From Candidatus Zixiibacteriota bacterium (lineage in GTDB: Bacteria; Zixibacteria; MSB-5A5; GN15; FEB-12), in assembly GCA_003641345.1 (NCBI GenBank), contig QNAD01000150.1, positions 1 through 5,554 on the forward strand: 5,554 nucleotides of DNA, written 5' to 3'. The stretch's first letter is position 1. The number at the start of each line of letters is the position of its first letter. The position numbers and the translations under genes were made by a program. The notes under the pieces are model-generated. The model was not told the origin of the DNA and did no database searches. It saw only the letters and a list, made by a program, of their open reading frames with translations. Of this stretch, positions 1-5,554 are shown one piece after another.

Positions 1-1077
1 GGCGGCGGTTTTTCATATGATACTTTTTTCGGACTAAGAGGAAACTCATATTTTGTATTTTCTGATTATCTTGGCAATCATCAAATATATATAGCTACTG
101 ATTTAGTTAATACGATTGACCAATCTAATATTCAGATTTTTTACTCTAACAACAAGAATAGAACCAGATTTGGTTTTGGCGTGTTTCATACTAAGAATTT
201 TTATATTGAGACTGTTAACAATAATGATCATCTTTTCTCGGATAGATTTTATGGTTTCCAGTTTTTTGCCAGTCGTCCTTATTCAATTTTCTCAAGACTT
301 GATTTTTCTGTAACTCAATCATTTATAGATAGAGAGTATTATGATTTTGATGACCCTCGCGAAGATAAAAATTCAAAGGTTGCAATAGGTAATCTTTCTT
401 ATGTTACAGATAATATTATTTGGGGTATAACCGGTCCGGTAAACGGGCGTCGTGCAAAATTATCTTTAAGCGAAGGTATTGATTTGTTTGATTCTCAGGA
501 TACTGTTGATGTTCAATATACTTCGATAGAATTTGATTATCGCAAGTATTGGCATTTTGATAAAACCTATTCGATGGCTCTTCGCATTTCCGGCGGTGCT
601 TCTCTTGGTAAGACGCCGAAGCTTTATTTTTTGGGTGGAACAACAAATTGGATAGGTGACCGAACTTTGGATGCCAAAGTTTATGAAGTTGAGAATTTAT
701 ATTTCGCCGATGTTATTACACCATTAAGAGGTTTGGATAACTACGGTATTAATGGCACGAGATATGGGCTAATAAATTGGGAATTCCGTTTTCCTATGAT
801 TGATTATTTTGCGATGCGATTTCCACTTCCATTAGTAATCAGCCGTGTTCAGGGAGCGATATTTACTGATATTGGAACTGCGTGGTATTATGATGACTTC
901 AAGGGTGGTTCGTCAGAAGGAGGAAATCACCTTCAAGATATCAAGACCGGATTTGGGTTTGGTATGCGGGCTAATTTAGGGTTTTTATTGTTAAGGTATG
1001 ATTTAGCCTGGTTAACGGATTTTAATTATGTATCCGATAAACCGTCATATTATTTTTCTTTGGGTGCAGATTTTTAA
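1..1077 (+). CDS. C-terminal part of an outer-membrane protein with Omp85/BamA-like barrel (probable TolB-like propeller-barrel fusion), 5' truncated by window
   Basis: The frame is open from base 1 to the TAA at 1075-1077, giving 358 residues with no start in the window; the GTG at 181 and later ATGs are internal. The whole piece reads as amphipathic beta strands rich in aromatic residues. Residues 240-265 (TPLRG, then GTRYGLINWEFRFP) and 283-295 (VQGAIFTDIGTAW) match the conserved end of Omp85/surface-antigen barrels, where an LRG-containing strand is followed by a G-x-R-x-x-x-N-x-E-x-R-x-P strand and a DxG-x-x-W strand. The chain ends in YYFSLGADF, an alternating strand with terminal Phe as expected of a BAM-recognised beta-signal. 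Residues 1-62 (Gly-rich start, FSDYLGNHQIY, then FYSNNKNRTRFGFGVFH) resemble the segment that joins a WD40/PD40 TolB-like propeller to such a barrel in FCB-group proteins. That fusion is inferred, because the propeller lies outside the window. Role: an outer-membrane barrel; its substrate is unknown. Alternative: a plain BamA/TamA-type protein, less likely because no POTRA sequence is visible. Confidence 0.8.
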   Translation, partial: GGGFSYDTFFGLRGNSYFVFSDYLGNHQIYIATDLVNTIDQSNIQIFYSNNKNRTRFGFGVFHTKNFYIETVNNNDHLFSDRFYGFQFFASRPYSIFSRLDFSVTQSFIDREYYDFDDPREDKNSKVAIGNLSYVTDNIIWGITGPVNGRRAKLSLSEGIDLFDSQDTVDVQYTSIEFDYRKYWHFDKTYSMALRISGGASLGKTPKLYFLGGTTNWIGDRTLDAKVYEVENLYFADVITPLRGLDNYGINGTRYGLINWEFRFPMIDYFAMRFPLPLVISRVQGAIFTDIGTAWYYDDFKGGSSEGGNHLQDIKTGFGFGMRANLGFLLLRYDLAWLTDFNYVSDKPSYYFSLGADF

Positions 1078-1094
1078 GAGAAACAATTATATGT

Positions 1095-1129
1095 AAAAAA
1101 AATGGCTCGCGAAGGCGAGCCGTTTTTTT
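1095..1129. terminator. Bidirectional intrinsic terminator between converging genes
   Basis: A perfect 7-bp GC-rich stem (GGCTCGC at 1104-1110, GCGAGCC at 1115-1121) closes a GAAG tetraloop. It is flanked by eight A on the left (1095-1102) and seven T on the right (1123-1129), which extend the stem and supply a U tract in either direction. It lies 17 bases after the barrel-gene stop and 16 bases past the stop of the histone-like gene on the other strand, so it can end both transcripts. Confidence 0.92.
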
Positions 1130-1145
1130 ATTGAGATAATAAATA

Positions 1146-1484
1146 TTATCTTTTTTTCTTATGCACTGAGCAGTATTTACTTCTGCCATCGGTGAAGCGT
1201 TTACATGCTTTACCGGCTTTTGTTTTAGCAGCACATCTTGTTTTCTTTTTAGCTACTTTTTTCTTGGCTGTTTTTCTCTTAGCCACTTTCTTTTTGGCTA
1301 CCTTTTTCTTGGCAACTTTTCTCTTAGCTGTTTTCTTTTTAGCTACCTTTTTCTTGGCAACTTTTCTCTTAGCGGGTTTTCTCTTGGCTACTTTTTTCTT
1401 AGCAACCTTTTTCTTAGCTACTTTTCTTTTAGTAACTTTCTTCTTTGCTGTCTTCTTCTTGGTTGTTTTTTTAGCTTTACGCAT
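1146..1484 (-). CDS. Histone H1-like lysine-rich DNA-binding protein with C-terminal Cys/His motif
   Basis: This gene encodes 112 residues, very basic, with no globular core. Residues 1-10 (MRKAKKTTKK) lead into 14 consecutive pentapeptides (residues 11-80) of the form K-[V/T/P]-[A/T]-K-[K/R]. This is the low-complexity pattern of bacterial H1-like proteins and of the C-terminal tail of eukaryotic H1, which bind DNA non-specifically and compact the nucleoid. The tail (81-112) differs: Cys84, Cys94, Cys105 and His108 are spaced C-x9-C-x10-C-x2-H, with AKTKAGKACKR and SKYCSVH around them. This resembles small Cys/His modules of the DUF5763 type, which are probably metal-binding; family recall only. 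The start is set at 1484 because GGAGGA (1491-1496) sits 6 bases before that ATG; the upstream ATG at 1514 would place the Shine-Dalgarno inside the gene. It converges on the barrel gene and shares its terminator. DNA compaction is inferred from composition; the tail's role is unknown. Confidence 0.87.
   Translation of the reverse strand: MRKAKKTTKKKTAKKKVTKRKVAKKKVAKKKVAKRKPAKRKVAKKKVAKKKTAKRKVAKKKVAKKKVAKRKTAKKKVAKKKTRCAAKTKAGKACKRFTDGRSKYCSVHKKKR
1245..1454 (-). repeat. 14 x 15-bp coding tandem repeat (K-x-A-K-K/R pentads) with a 45-bp higher-order unit
   Basis: The lysine-rich body of the histone-like gene is exactly 14 pentad codon blocks, 210 bp without a phase break. Inside it, 32 bases at 1297-1328 recur identically at 1342-1373. 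The 45-bp offset equals three pentads, indicating recent duplication of a three-pentad unit on top of an older 15-bp array. Confidence 0.85.
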
Positions 1485-1490
1485 CGAACA

Positions 1491-1496
1491 TCCTCC
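1491..1496 (-). promoter_or_regulatory. Ribosome-binding site of the histone-like gene (decides the start)
   Basis: On the minus strand this reads GGAGGA, followed by 6 bases (TGTTCG) and the ATG at 1484-1482. It is a near-perfect anti-16S match at good spacing, so the start is here and not at the in-frame ATG 30 bases upstream. Confidence 0.88.
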
Positions 1497-1621
1497 AGTT
1501 TTAAGTTTGTTCATTAAAAAAGAAGAAATTTTTTAAAATAAGTCAAGAAAAACATTTAAATATTAAAAAATAATTTGTTACTAATTTTTTATAAGCTTCA
1601 CATAATTCTCATCATTTTTTT

Positions 1622-1687
1622 TGTACGTGGTGTACATCCTCGTGTGCAACGTGATACAGGGGCAGACAGGGAATGTCTGCCGCCCAC
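1622..1687. repeat. GC-rich hairpin element, possible dispersed (REP-like) repeat
   Basis: This stretch is much richer in G and C than the AT-rich spacer around it and carries two inverted repeats. A small one pairs TGTAC (1622-1626) with GTACA (1632-1636). A stronger one pairs GGCAGACA (1661-1668) with TGTCTGCC (1674-1681) around a GGGAA loop, an 8-bp perfect stem. ACGTG occurs directly repeated at 1625-1629 and 1649-1653. No T tract follows the strong hairpin on either strand, so it is a poor intrinsic terminator even though it lies just past the stop of the Lon-like gene. Composition and structure suggest an intergenic REP/MITE-like repeat; only one copy is visible, so dispersal is inferred. 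Confidence 0.45.
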
Positions 1688-1700
1688 TAAAATTCAAATA

Positions 1701-4169
1701 TTATTCATTCTTTGTATTATTATTATTTTTATCTTCACGTCCGAAATTATTATAGGTGATTGCCATATTTCTTAATTTTTCATCAACAATTGCCATAACA
1801 GAATTTTTTGTGAATCTATTATTTGCTATGCGACTACCGGCAGGAATACCAGTTAATATTTCAATGCCCTCATTGATTGTTTTAACGGGATAGATATTAA
1901 ATTTACCTTTTTTTACGGCATCGATAACATCGGAACGTAAAAACAAATCTTTAGCATTCTGATGAGGGATAATAACACCTTGATTACCAGTTAATCGTTT
2001 TGATTTGCATACATCATAAAACCCTTCAACTTTTTCATTTACTCCGCCAATAGGTTGAATCTCACCTTTTTGATTAACTGATCCGGTTACAGCAATACTT
2101 TGTTTGATGGGAATATTGGCAATAGATGATAATATGGCATAGATTTCTGTTGATGACGCTGAATCACCGTCAACACCGCTATATGATTGTTCAAAAGTAA
2201 TTGATGCTGACATCATGAGAGGTTTGTCCTGTGCGAACATATATCTCAGATATCCGCCCAACACAAGAACTCCTTTATTATGAATAGGTCCGGAGAGGTC
2301 TGCTTCACGTTCAATATTAATAATTCCTGCCCGACCCAAAGATGTGCTTACAGTAATTCTTACCGGTCGTCCAAAGCTGTAGTTGCCATAGCTATAAACC
2401 GAAAGTCCGTTAATTTGTCCTACGGTTTTACCACTAACAGTTACCAGCAGTGTATTCTCATCATAAAGTTCCTGAATTTTATCTTCGACAAGGTTTGTTC
2501 TATCTTTTTTTAGTTTAATTGCACAATTCACATCATCTCTGGATACAAATTTGGATTTTCTTTTTAGAGCACAATAGGAAGCTTCACGAACTAAGTCAGA
2601 AATATGAGTGAATTTTGTTGTGAGTTTATCACGGCTACCAGCCATCTTCATTCCATATTCAATAACAGCCTGTAATCCGGAAATATCAAACGAGTTTAAG
2701 TTTTCTTCATCAATTACTTTTCGTATGAATTCAAGATAACTATTGAAATGAGTTTTAGATGCTTTCATGACATGGTCAAATTCAGCTTTAATCTTAAATA
2801 TCTTTTTAAAATCCTCATCGAGTTGCCATAGCAGACCGTAAGTACGAGCATCGCCTTTTATAACAACCTTGATATCCAAAGGGATAGGTTCCGGTTTGAT
2901 ACTTGATCCTGCAAGCATACCAAGTGGATCATATCCGGTCATTTCCAACTCGCCATTTATTAAGGTTCTTTTGAGTTGAGTCCAGACTCCCTGTTCAGTG
3001 AGCAAATCCATAGCATTAACGACTAAAAAGCCCCCAGCCGCTTTAACAATTGATCCTGAAAAAATTCTGGTAAAATCAGTACGCCAATAACCAAACCGAT
3101 CAACCACTCTTTCTATTGAACCAAACATTTTACTATAATTAGGTGATTTCTCAATTATAATAGGAGTGTTAGTAGTCTCCGAATTGTCTAATATTAGATT
3201 AACGCCGAATTCTTCAAACGGTTCTCTTTTTCTAAAAGGCGGCGGTTCTTCTTCGCCTCGTCTTGGTTGAGCTTCTTTAAATCGATCCAAATCTTCAAGC
3301 AAAGCAGTTTGTGCATCGTCAAGATATTGCATCACCTTTTCTGTGGGGAATCTTTTTTTAAGCAAATTGATTTTATCAGTAATCAATGGAGCAACCATTG
3401 AATAATTCAATTTCTCAATTGCGTCTTCAAGTTTAGTAGCCAACTTTTTTGACTCTACTGTTGTTACATCAAAATCTCTTCGTAAGCTATCCCACTTACG
3501 TCTTAGTTCATCTAATTTAGTGGCAGGAAATTTATTTTCTTCGACCATATCTTCAAGAGCATCAAAAGAAATTGGTTCGTTTTCATGTAATGGTTGAATT
3601 TCGTTTCTGACGCCCATTCCTGCCTGGATTTGAACCATAACAAACCCATCTTCGTTTAGCTTATCTTCGAATTTTTTGATCAATTCTTTCTGACGACTTT
3701 CAAATTCACGTGTAATACGACTGCGACGATCTTTATAATCTTCAGACATGAAAATTTTTGGGATAATTTTTCTAATAGACGATATCAAATAATTCATATC
3801 TTTTTTGAATTTTGACCCGTTGCCTGCGTCAAATACAAGAAGTTGTGGATTGTCTGTATTTTTGAAATTATTCACATAGCAATAATCAACTAATTTGGGT
3901 TTATCATAGTCAAGTTGTTCTAAGAGTCTTTTAATTGTAGATGTTCTTCCGGTTCCGCTTGGTCCGGTTACGAATATATTGTAACCACGACTTTTTACAC
4001 TTAAGCCGATTTTGATTGATTCAATAGCTCTATTTTGTCCGATTATCTCACAACAAGGTTTTAAATCATCGGAAGTTTTAATGCCTTTTGGTTTGTAATC
4101 AATTTGGTATAATAATTCTTTATAATTCAGCCCTTTAATTTTCTTGGTTTTTCCTTTAGTTGTTGGCAT
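1701..4169 (-). CDS. Lon-family ATP-dependent protease, LonB-like (AAA_32 + Lon proteolytic domain)
   Basis: A complete gene of 822 residues, about the usual length for this soluble LonB-like family. It is a cytoplasmic AAA+ serine protease thought to degrade damaged or regulatory proteins. Order of parts: a basic N-terminus; the nucleotide-binding loop GPSGTGRTS at 69-77; charged helices likely to form a coiled-coil insertion (about 145-300); a Walker B-like region AGGFLVVNAMDLL (378-390); a sensor-like VVIKGD (435-440); a helical lid (about 455-555); and the Lon proteolytic domain (about 575-780). In the last, Ser670 in DGDSAS and Lys713 in GGVNEKVEG form the catalytic dyad, 43 residues apart, the same spacing as Ser679-Lys722 of E. 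coli Lon. Arg75 replaces the Walker A lysine, which I recall as common in AAA_32 proteins. The N-terminal substrate domain of classical LonA is absent. The start at 4169 is chosen for its GGAGGA at 4174-4179; an ATG at 4229 in the same frame lies upstream of the likely promoter. The last residues (about 808-822) are an Asn/Lys-rich tail. Confidence 0.93.
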   Translation of the reverse strand: MPTTKGKTKKIKGLNYKELLYQIDYKPKGIKTSDDLKPCCEIIGQNRAIESIKIGLSVKSRGYNIFVTGPSGTGRTSTIKRLLEQLDYDKPKLVDYCYVNNFKNTDNPQLLVFDAGNGSKFKKDMNYLISSIRKIIPKIFMSEDYKDRRSRITREFESRQKELIKKFEDKLNEDGFVMVQIQAGMGVRNEIQPLHENEPISFDALEDMVEENKFPATKLDELRRKWDSLRRDFDVTTVESKKLATKLEDAIEKLNYSMVAPLITDKINLLKKRFPTEKVMQYLDDAQTALLEDLDRFKEAQPRRGEEEPPPFRKREPFEEFGVNLILDNSETTNTPIIIEKSPNYSKMFGSIERVVDRFGYWRTDFTRIFSGSIVKAAGGFLVVNAMDLLTEQGVWTQLKRTLINGELEMTGYDPLGMLAGSSIKPEPIPLDIKVVIKGDARTYGLLWQLDEDFKKIFKIKAEFDHVMKASKTHFNSYLEFIRKVIDEENLNSFDISGLQAVIEYGMKMAGSRDKLTTKFTHISDLVREASYCALKRKSKFVSRDDVNCAIKLKKDRTNLVEDKIQELYDENTLLVTVSGKTVGQINGLSVYSYGNYSFGRPVRITVSTSLGRAGIINIEREADLSGPIHNKGVLVLGGYLRYMFAQDKPLMMSASITFEQSYSGVDGDSASSTEIYAILSSIANIPIKQSIAVTGSVNQKGEIQPIGGVNEKVEGFYDVCKSKRLTGNQGVIIPHQNAKDLFLRSDVIDAVKKGKFNIYPVKTINEGIEILTGIPAGSRIANNRFTKNSVMAIVDEKLRNMAITYNNFGREDKNNNNTKNE

Positions 4170-4173
4170 TTTA

Positions 4174-4179
4174 TCCTCC
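4174..4179 (-). promoter_or_regulatory. Ribosome-binding site of the Lon-like gene (decides the start)
   Basis: GGAGGA on the minus strand, followed by TAAA and the ATG at 4169-4167, gives good spacing. The in-frame ATG at 4181 overlaps this motif and that at 4229 has no such site, so the protein most likely begins MPTTKGKTKK. Confidence 0.85.
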
Positions 4180-4200
4180 ATTATGTTTTTAATTTTTTTA

Positions 4201-4229
4201 AATATAAAAAAGCTTAATTTCATAAGCAA
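4201..4229 (-). promoter_or_regulatory. Putative sigma-70-type promoter of the Lon-like gene
   Basis: On the minus strand TTGCTT (4229-4224) is separated by 17 bases from TATATT (4206-4201), giving four-of-six and five-of-six matches to consensus. Transcription would begin near 4194, leaving a short leader that contains the ribosome-binding site. The region is AT-rich, so chance matches are likely. No heat-shock operator was recognised. Confidence 0.35.
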
Positions 4230-4483
4230 AATTGAAATAATTATGCTGAGCTTTATTTTTTACTTAAAATAACACGATAAATACTATCCTCTTAAATTAT
4301 TGATGATTTAGCCTAAATTGTTGTAGTGCATCAGGCAACATATTTTCTAAGAAACCGAAATCTGATTTTTATAAAAAAAATAAAAAAAAGTTGAGAAAAG
4401 TGATATTTAGTAAGCTGTTTTGATGCTTGAGATTACAAGGGCATGATCTTGCATCTTGTTGCTGTGATGCGATTTATGTTGAC
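4230..4483. other. AT-rich intergenic region without recognised gene
   Basis: Between the Lon-like start and the tRNA there are nearly 380 bases without a coding region. I find no ORF with a ribosome-binding site or recognisable product. The stretch has an A-rich tract at about 4372-4388 and a patch with several GATGC/GCATC words (4432-4470) that can only form weak, short-stem hairpins. The right end is the tRNA promoter. Since both flanking genes are transcribed away from this region, it is a divergent promoter region. Confidence 0.6.
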
Positions 4484-4511
4484 TTGACAGGAATAAAAAA
4501 TTTGATATAAT
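4484..4511 (+). promoter_or_regulatory. Consensus sigma-70 promoter of tRNA-Glu
   Basis: A perfect TTGACA (-35, 4484-4489) lies 16 bases from a perfect TATAAT (-10, 4506-4511). Transcription should start at about 4518, giving a leader of about 29 bases before the tRNA. A consensus promoter fits a highly expressed stable RNA gene. It is unlike the TTTG/TAnnTTTG promoters of Bacteroidia. Confidence 0.88.
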
Positions 4512-4546
4512 CATCATGTTGCTTTTTTAGCATTACGTATTGAACA

Positions 4547-4618
4547 GGCGGTATCGTCTAGTGGTTAGGACCGGTGGTTCTCATCCATCAAACAGGGGTT
4601 CGATTCCCCTTACCGCTA
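4547..4618 (+). tRNA. tRNA-Glu (anticodon CTC)
   Basis: A 72-base cloverleaf. The acceptor GGCGGTA (4547-4553) pairs with TACCGCT (4611-4617), with a G-U top pair; the D arm GTCTAGTGGTTAGGAC (4556-4571) is the sequence typical of bacterial tRNA-Glu. The anticodon stem GGTGG/CCATC (one G-U) holds loop TTCTCAT, placing CTC at 4580-4582, which reads GAG. The T arm AGGGG-TTCGATT-CCCCT follows a 4-base variable loop. The discriminator is A at 4618, and CCA is not encoded, so it must be added after transcription. CTC reads only GAG, so another tRNA-Glu (TTC) must exist elsewhere for GAA. It is a single-gene unit with its own promoter and terminator. Confidence 0.95.
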
Positions 4619-4638
4619 ATGATCAAAAAGTGGTTGTT

Positions 4639-4668
4639 GGCTGTGGTTGTCCGCAGCCACTTTTTTTT
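4639..4668 (+). terminator. Intrinsic terminator of tRNA-Glu
   Basis: GGCTGTGG (4639-4646) pairs with CCGCAGCC (4651-4658), one G-U, around a TTGT loop, followed by AC and eight T (4661-4668). An alternative longer pairing uses AAGTGG from 4628 with CCACTT. It begins 20 bases after the tRNA. Confidence 0.88.
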
Positions 4669-4690
4669 GGGTAATAATTGAATTTTCCAT

Positions 4691-4723
4691 AAAAAAAGCT
4701 CCTCAGGTTGAGGAGCTTTTTTT
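4691..4723. terminator. Bidirectional intrinsic terminator downstream of the T9SS cargo gene
   Basis: Seven A plus GCTCCTCA (4691-4705) pair perfectly with TGAGGAGC plus seven T (4709-4723) around a short GGT-centred loop, a 15-bp stem with T tracts in both directions. It sits 33 bases past the stop of the minus-strand gene and backs up the tRNA terminator on the plus strand. Confidence 0.92.
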
Positions 4724-4756
4724 GAATAAGACTTATTTTGAATAAATAGGTTCAGT

Positions 4757-5554
4757 TTACTTCATCAGGGTCATTTTCTTGACCAGTTTGTTATCGCCGG
4801 CAACAAGACGGTAAAGGTAAACGCCAGATGCAACTTTTTGTCCGTCATCTGAGTTACCATCCCATTCGATAGTATGATTGCCGCCTGGCATAACCTTATC
4901 AACGAGGGAACGAACTATTTGACCATTGATATTGATAATATCGATAGAAACATGTTCAGATTTAGCAATTGAGTAATCAATTGATGTTGATGGGTTAAAT
5001 GGATTAGGATAGTTTTGTGAAAGGGAATAACCGTCGGGCAGGTCTTTCATTTCTTTAGCGACATCTTCGTCGTTAGAGTCTTCTTGAACTGTTTCCAGAC
5101 CATCGTCGGTACTGCTGTAAGTGATTTTAACAACTTTGGTGCCATCTTCTGTTTCTGTTATTTCAACATTAAGTCCTTTATCGCGCAAGTCCTGGATTTC
5201 ATCATCGGTTAAATCCTGGAAGTTAATATTTTCTAATCCGGGTATATTAGAATTGATACTTTCATCATCACCAGTAATATTTGCTTTAATGATTTTTATA
5301 TTGTTGTCTTCGCTAATCCATTGGTTATTATCGGCAGAAGTACCTGAATCAATTTTAATACATTTGACTATCATACCTTCACCATTTTCACCTGAGAAGA
5401 AGTTAGTATCGCATCCAGCAGTCCATTCGAAATCACCTTCGCCAAACTCAATATTACTGTCAATAACGATACATTCTTTAGTGACAAATATCATTTCGCC
5501 ATTAAGGCTGTCACCGATACATTCGACAACAAAAGTCGATGCTTCTTCATCAGA
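4757..5554 (-). CDS. C-terminal part of a secreted protein with T9SS type A sorting domain, 5' truncated by window
   Basis: The frame runs open from the window edge (5554) to the stop at 4757-4759, giving 265 residues. The ATG at 5494 is internal, because 20 further codons upstream are open and continue the same sequence style. Residues 172-265 form a T9SS type A/FlgD-like Ig sorting domain: GYSLSQNYPNPFNPST, IDIININGQIVRSLVD, GGNHTIEWDG, ASGVYLYRL, and a terminal KKMTLMK. In FCB bacteria this domain directs a Sec-exported protein across the outer membrane and is usually cleaved or used for surface attachment. The remaining visible part (1-171) is acidic, with four Cys (12, 28, 48, 65) and an acidic Asp/Glu-rich linker around 95-170. 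I do not recognise a catalytic domain. The visible N-terminal part holds three similar C-I-x-x-D-S-like strings. The signal peptide and the start are outside the window. Cargo function is unknown. Confidence 0.87.
   Translation of the reverse strand, partial: SDEEASTFVVECIGDSLNGEMIFVTKECIVIDSNIEFGEGDFEWTAGCDTNFFSGENGEGMIVKCIKIDSGTSADNNQWISEDNNIKIIKANITGDDESINSNIPGLENINFQDLTDDEIQDLRDKGLNVEITETEDGTKVVKITYSSTDDGLETVQEDSNDEDVAKEMKDLPDGYSLSQNYPNPFNPSTSIDYSIAKSEHVSIDIININGQIVRSLVDKVMPGGNHTIEWDGNSDDGQKVASGVYLYRLVAGDNKLVKKMTLMK

Noticed and set aside
181..1077. A 298-residue protein starting at the GTG at 181
   Set aside because: The frame is open to base 1 and the upstream residues continue the same domain, so the GTG is internal to a truncated gene.
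1245..1454. Regular 15-bp repeats as a CRISPR-like array
   Set aside because: There are no spacers; the repeats are contiguous, in frame and encode lysine pentads.
1192..1536. Plus-strand ORF of 114 residues with repeated ATFFLA strings, resembling a transmembrane protein
   Set aside because: It is the antisense reading of the lysine-rich repeat (AAR codons become TTT/CTT). It has no ribosome-binding site, whereas the minus-strand gene has a strong one.
1535..1550. TTGACT on the minus strand as -35 box of the histone-like gene
   Set aside because: No acceptable -10 hexamer lies 15 to 19 bases downstream in this AT-rich stretch, so I do not call a promoter.
1661..1681. Hairpin as an intrinsic terminator for the Lon-like gene
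   Set aside because: The stem is good, but neither strand has a T tract after it; factor-dependent termination or repeat identity is equally possible.
1575..1775. Short ORF across the hairpin element
   Set aside because: It overlaps the end of the Lon-like gene, starts without a ribosome-binding site, and its middle is the translated hairpin repeat.
4432..4470. Cluster of GATGC/GCATC words as a structured RNA or operator
   Set aside because: Only 5-bp stems with large loops can form, and no symmetric operator or known riboswitch core is visible.
4547..4618. tRNA gene as an integration site for a mobile element
   Set aside because: No integrase gene and no second copy of the tRNA 3' end appear in the window.

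Overview
This AT-rich window looks like chromosomal DNA from a member of the FCB group (Bacteroidota, Chlorobiota/Ignavibacteria, Kapabacteria, Cloacimonadota and relatives). The main clue is the gene at the right edge, whose C-terminus is a classic type IX secretion (T9SS) sorting domain with the NYPNPFNPST motif and a lysine-rich KKMTLMK ending. The left-edge gene ends in an Omp85-like outer-membrane barrel, so the cell is diderm. Two genes have strong GGAGG ribosome-binding sites and the tRNA has a textbook TTGACA/TATAAT promoter. Both are unlike typical Bacteroidia and favour a deeper-branching FCB lineage. That placement is inference; no marker gene here fixes the phylum.

Layout, left to right. 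(1) Bases 1-1077, plus strand: C-terminal 358 residues of an outer-membrane protein with a BamA/Omp85-like barrel, probably a TolB-type propeller-barrel fusion whose N-terminus lies outside the window. (2) A bidirectional terminator at 1095-1129, shared with the converging gene. (3) 1146-1484, minus strand: a 112-residue histone H1-like protein made of 14 uninterrupted K-x-A-K-K/R pentapeptides followed by a Cys/His-rich tail that resembles a small zinc-binding module. (4) A short intergenic region holding a GC-rich hairpin element (1622-1687) that looks like a dispersed repeat. (5) 1701-4169, minus strand: a complete Lon-family (LonB-like, AAA_32 type) protease with an intact Ser670-Lys713 dyad and arginine in place of the Walker A lysine. 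(6) About 380 bases without a gene, ending in a consensus sigma-70 promoter. (7) 4547-4618, plus strand: tRNA-Glu(CTC), with its own terminator. (8) A second bidirectional terminator at 4691-4723. (9) 4757-5554, minus strand: C-terminal 265 residues of a secreted T9SS cargo protein.

The genes are single transcription units separated by terminators rather than an operon, and nothing shows that they act together. Two proteins are envelope or secreted, one is a predicted nucleoid protein, one a cytoplasmic protease, and one gene is a translation RNA. I see no defence system, CRISPR array, transposase or integrase. The observations most worth following are the histone-tail/zinc-motif fusion, the expanding 45-bp repeat inside it, and a 25-of-29-base match between the start of that gene and the leader of the tRNA gene.
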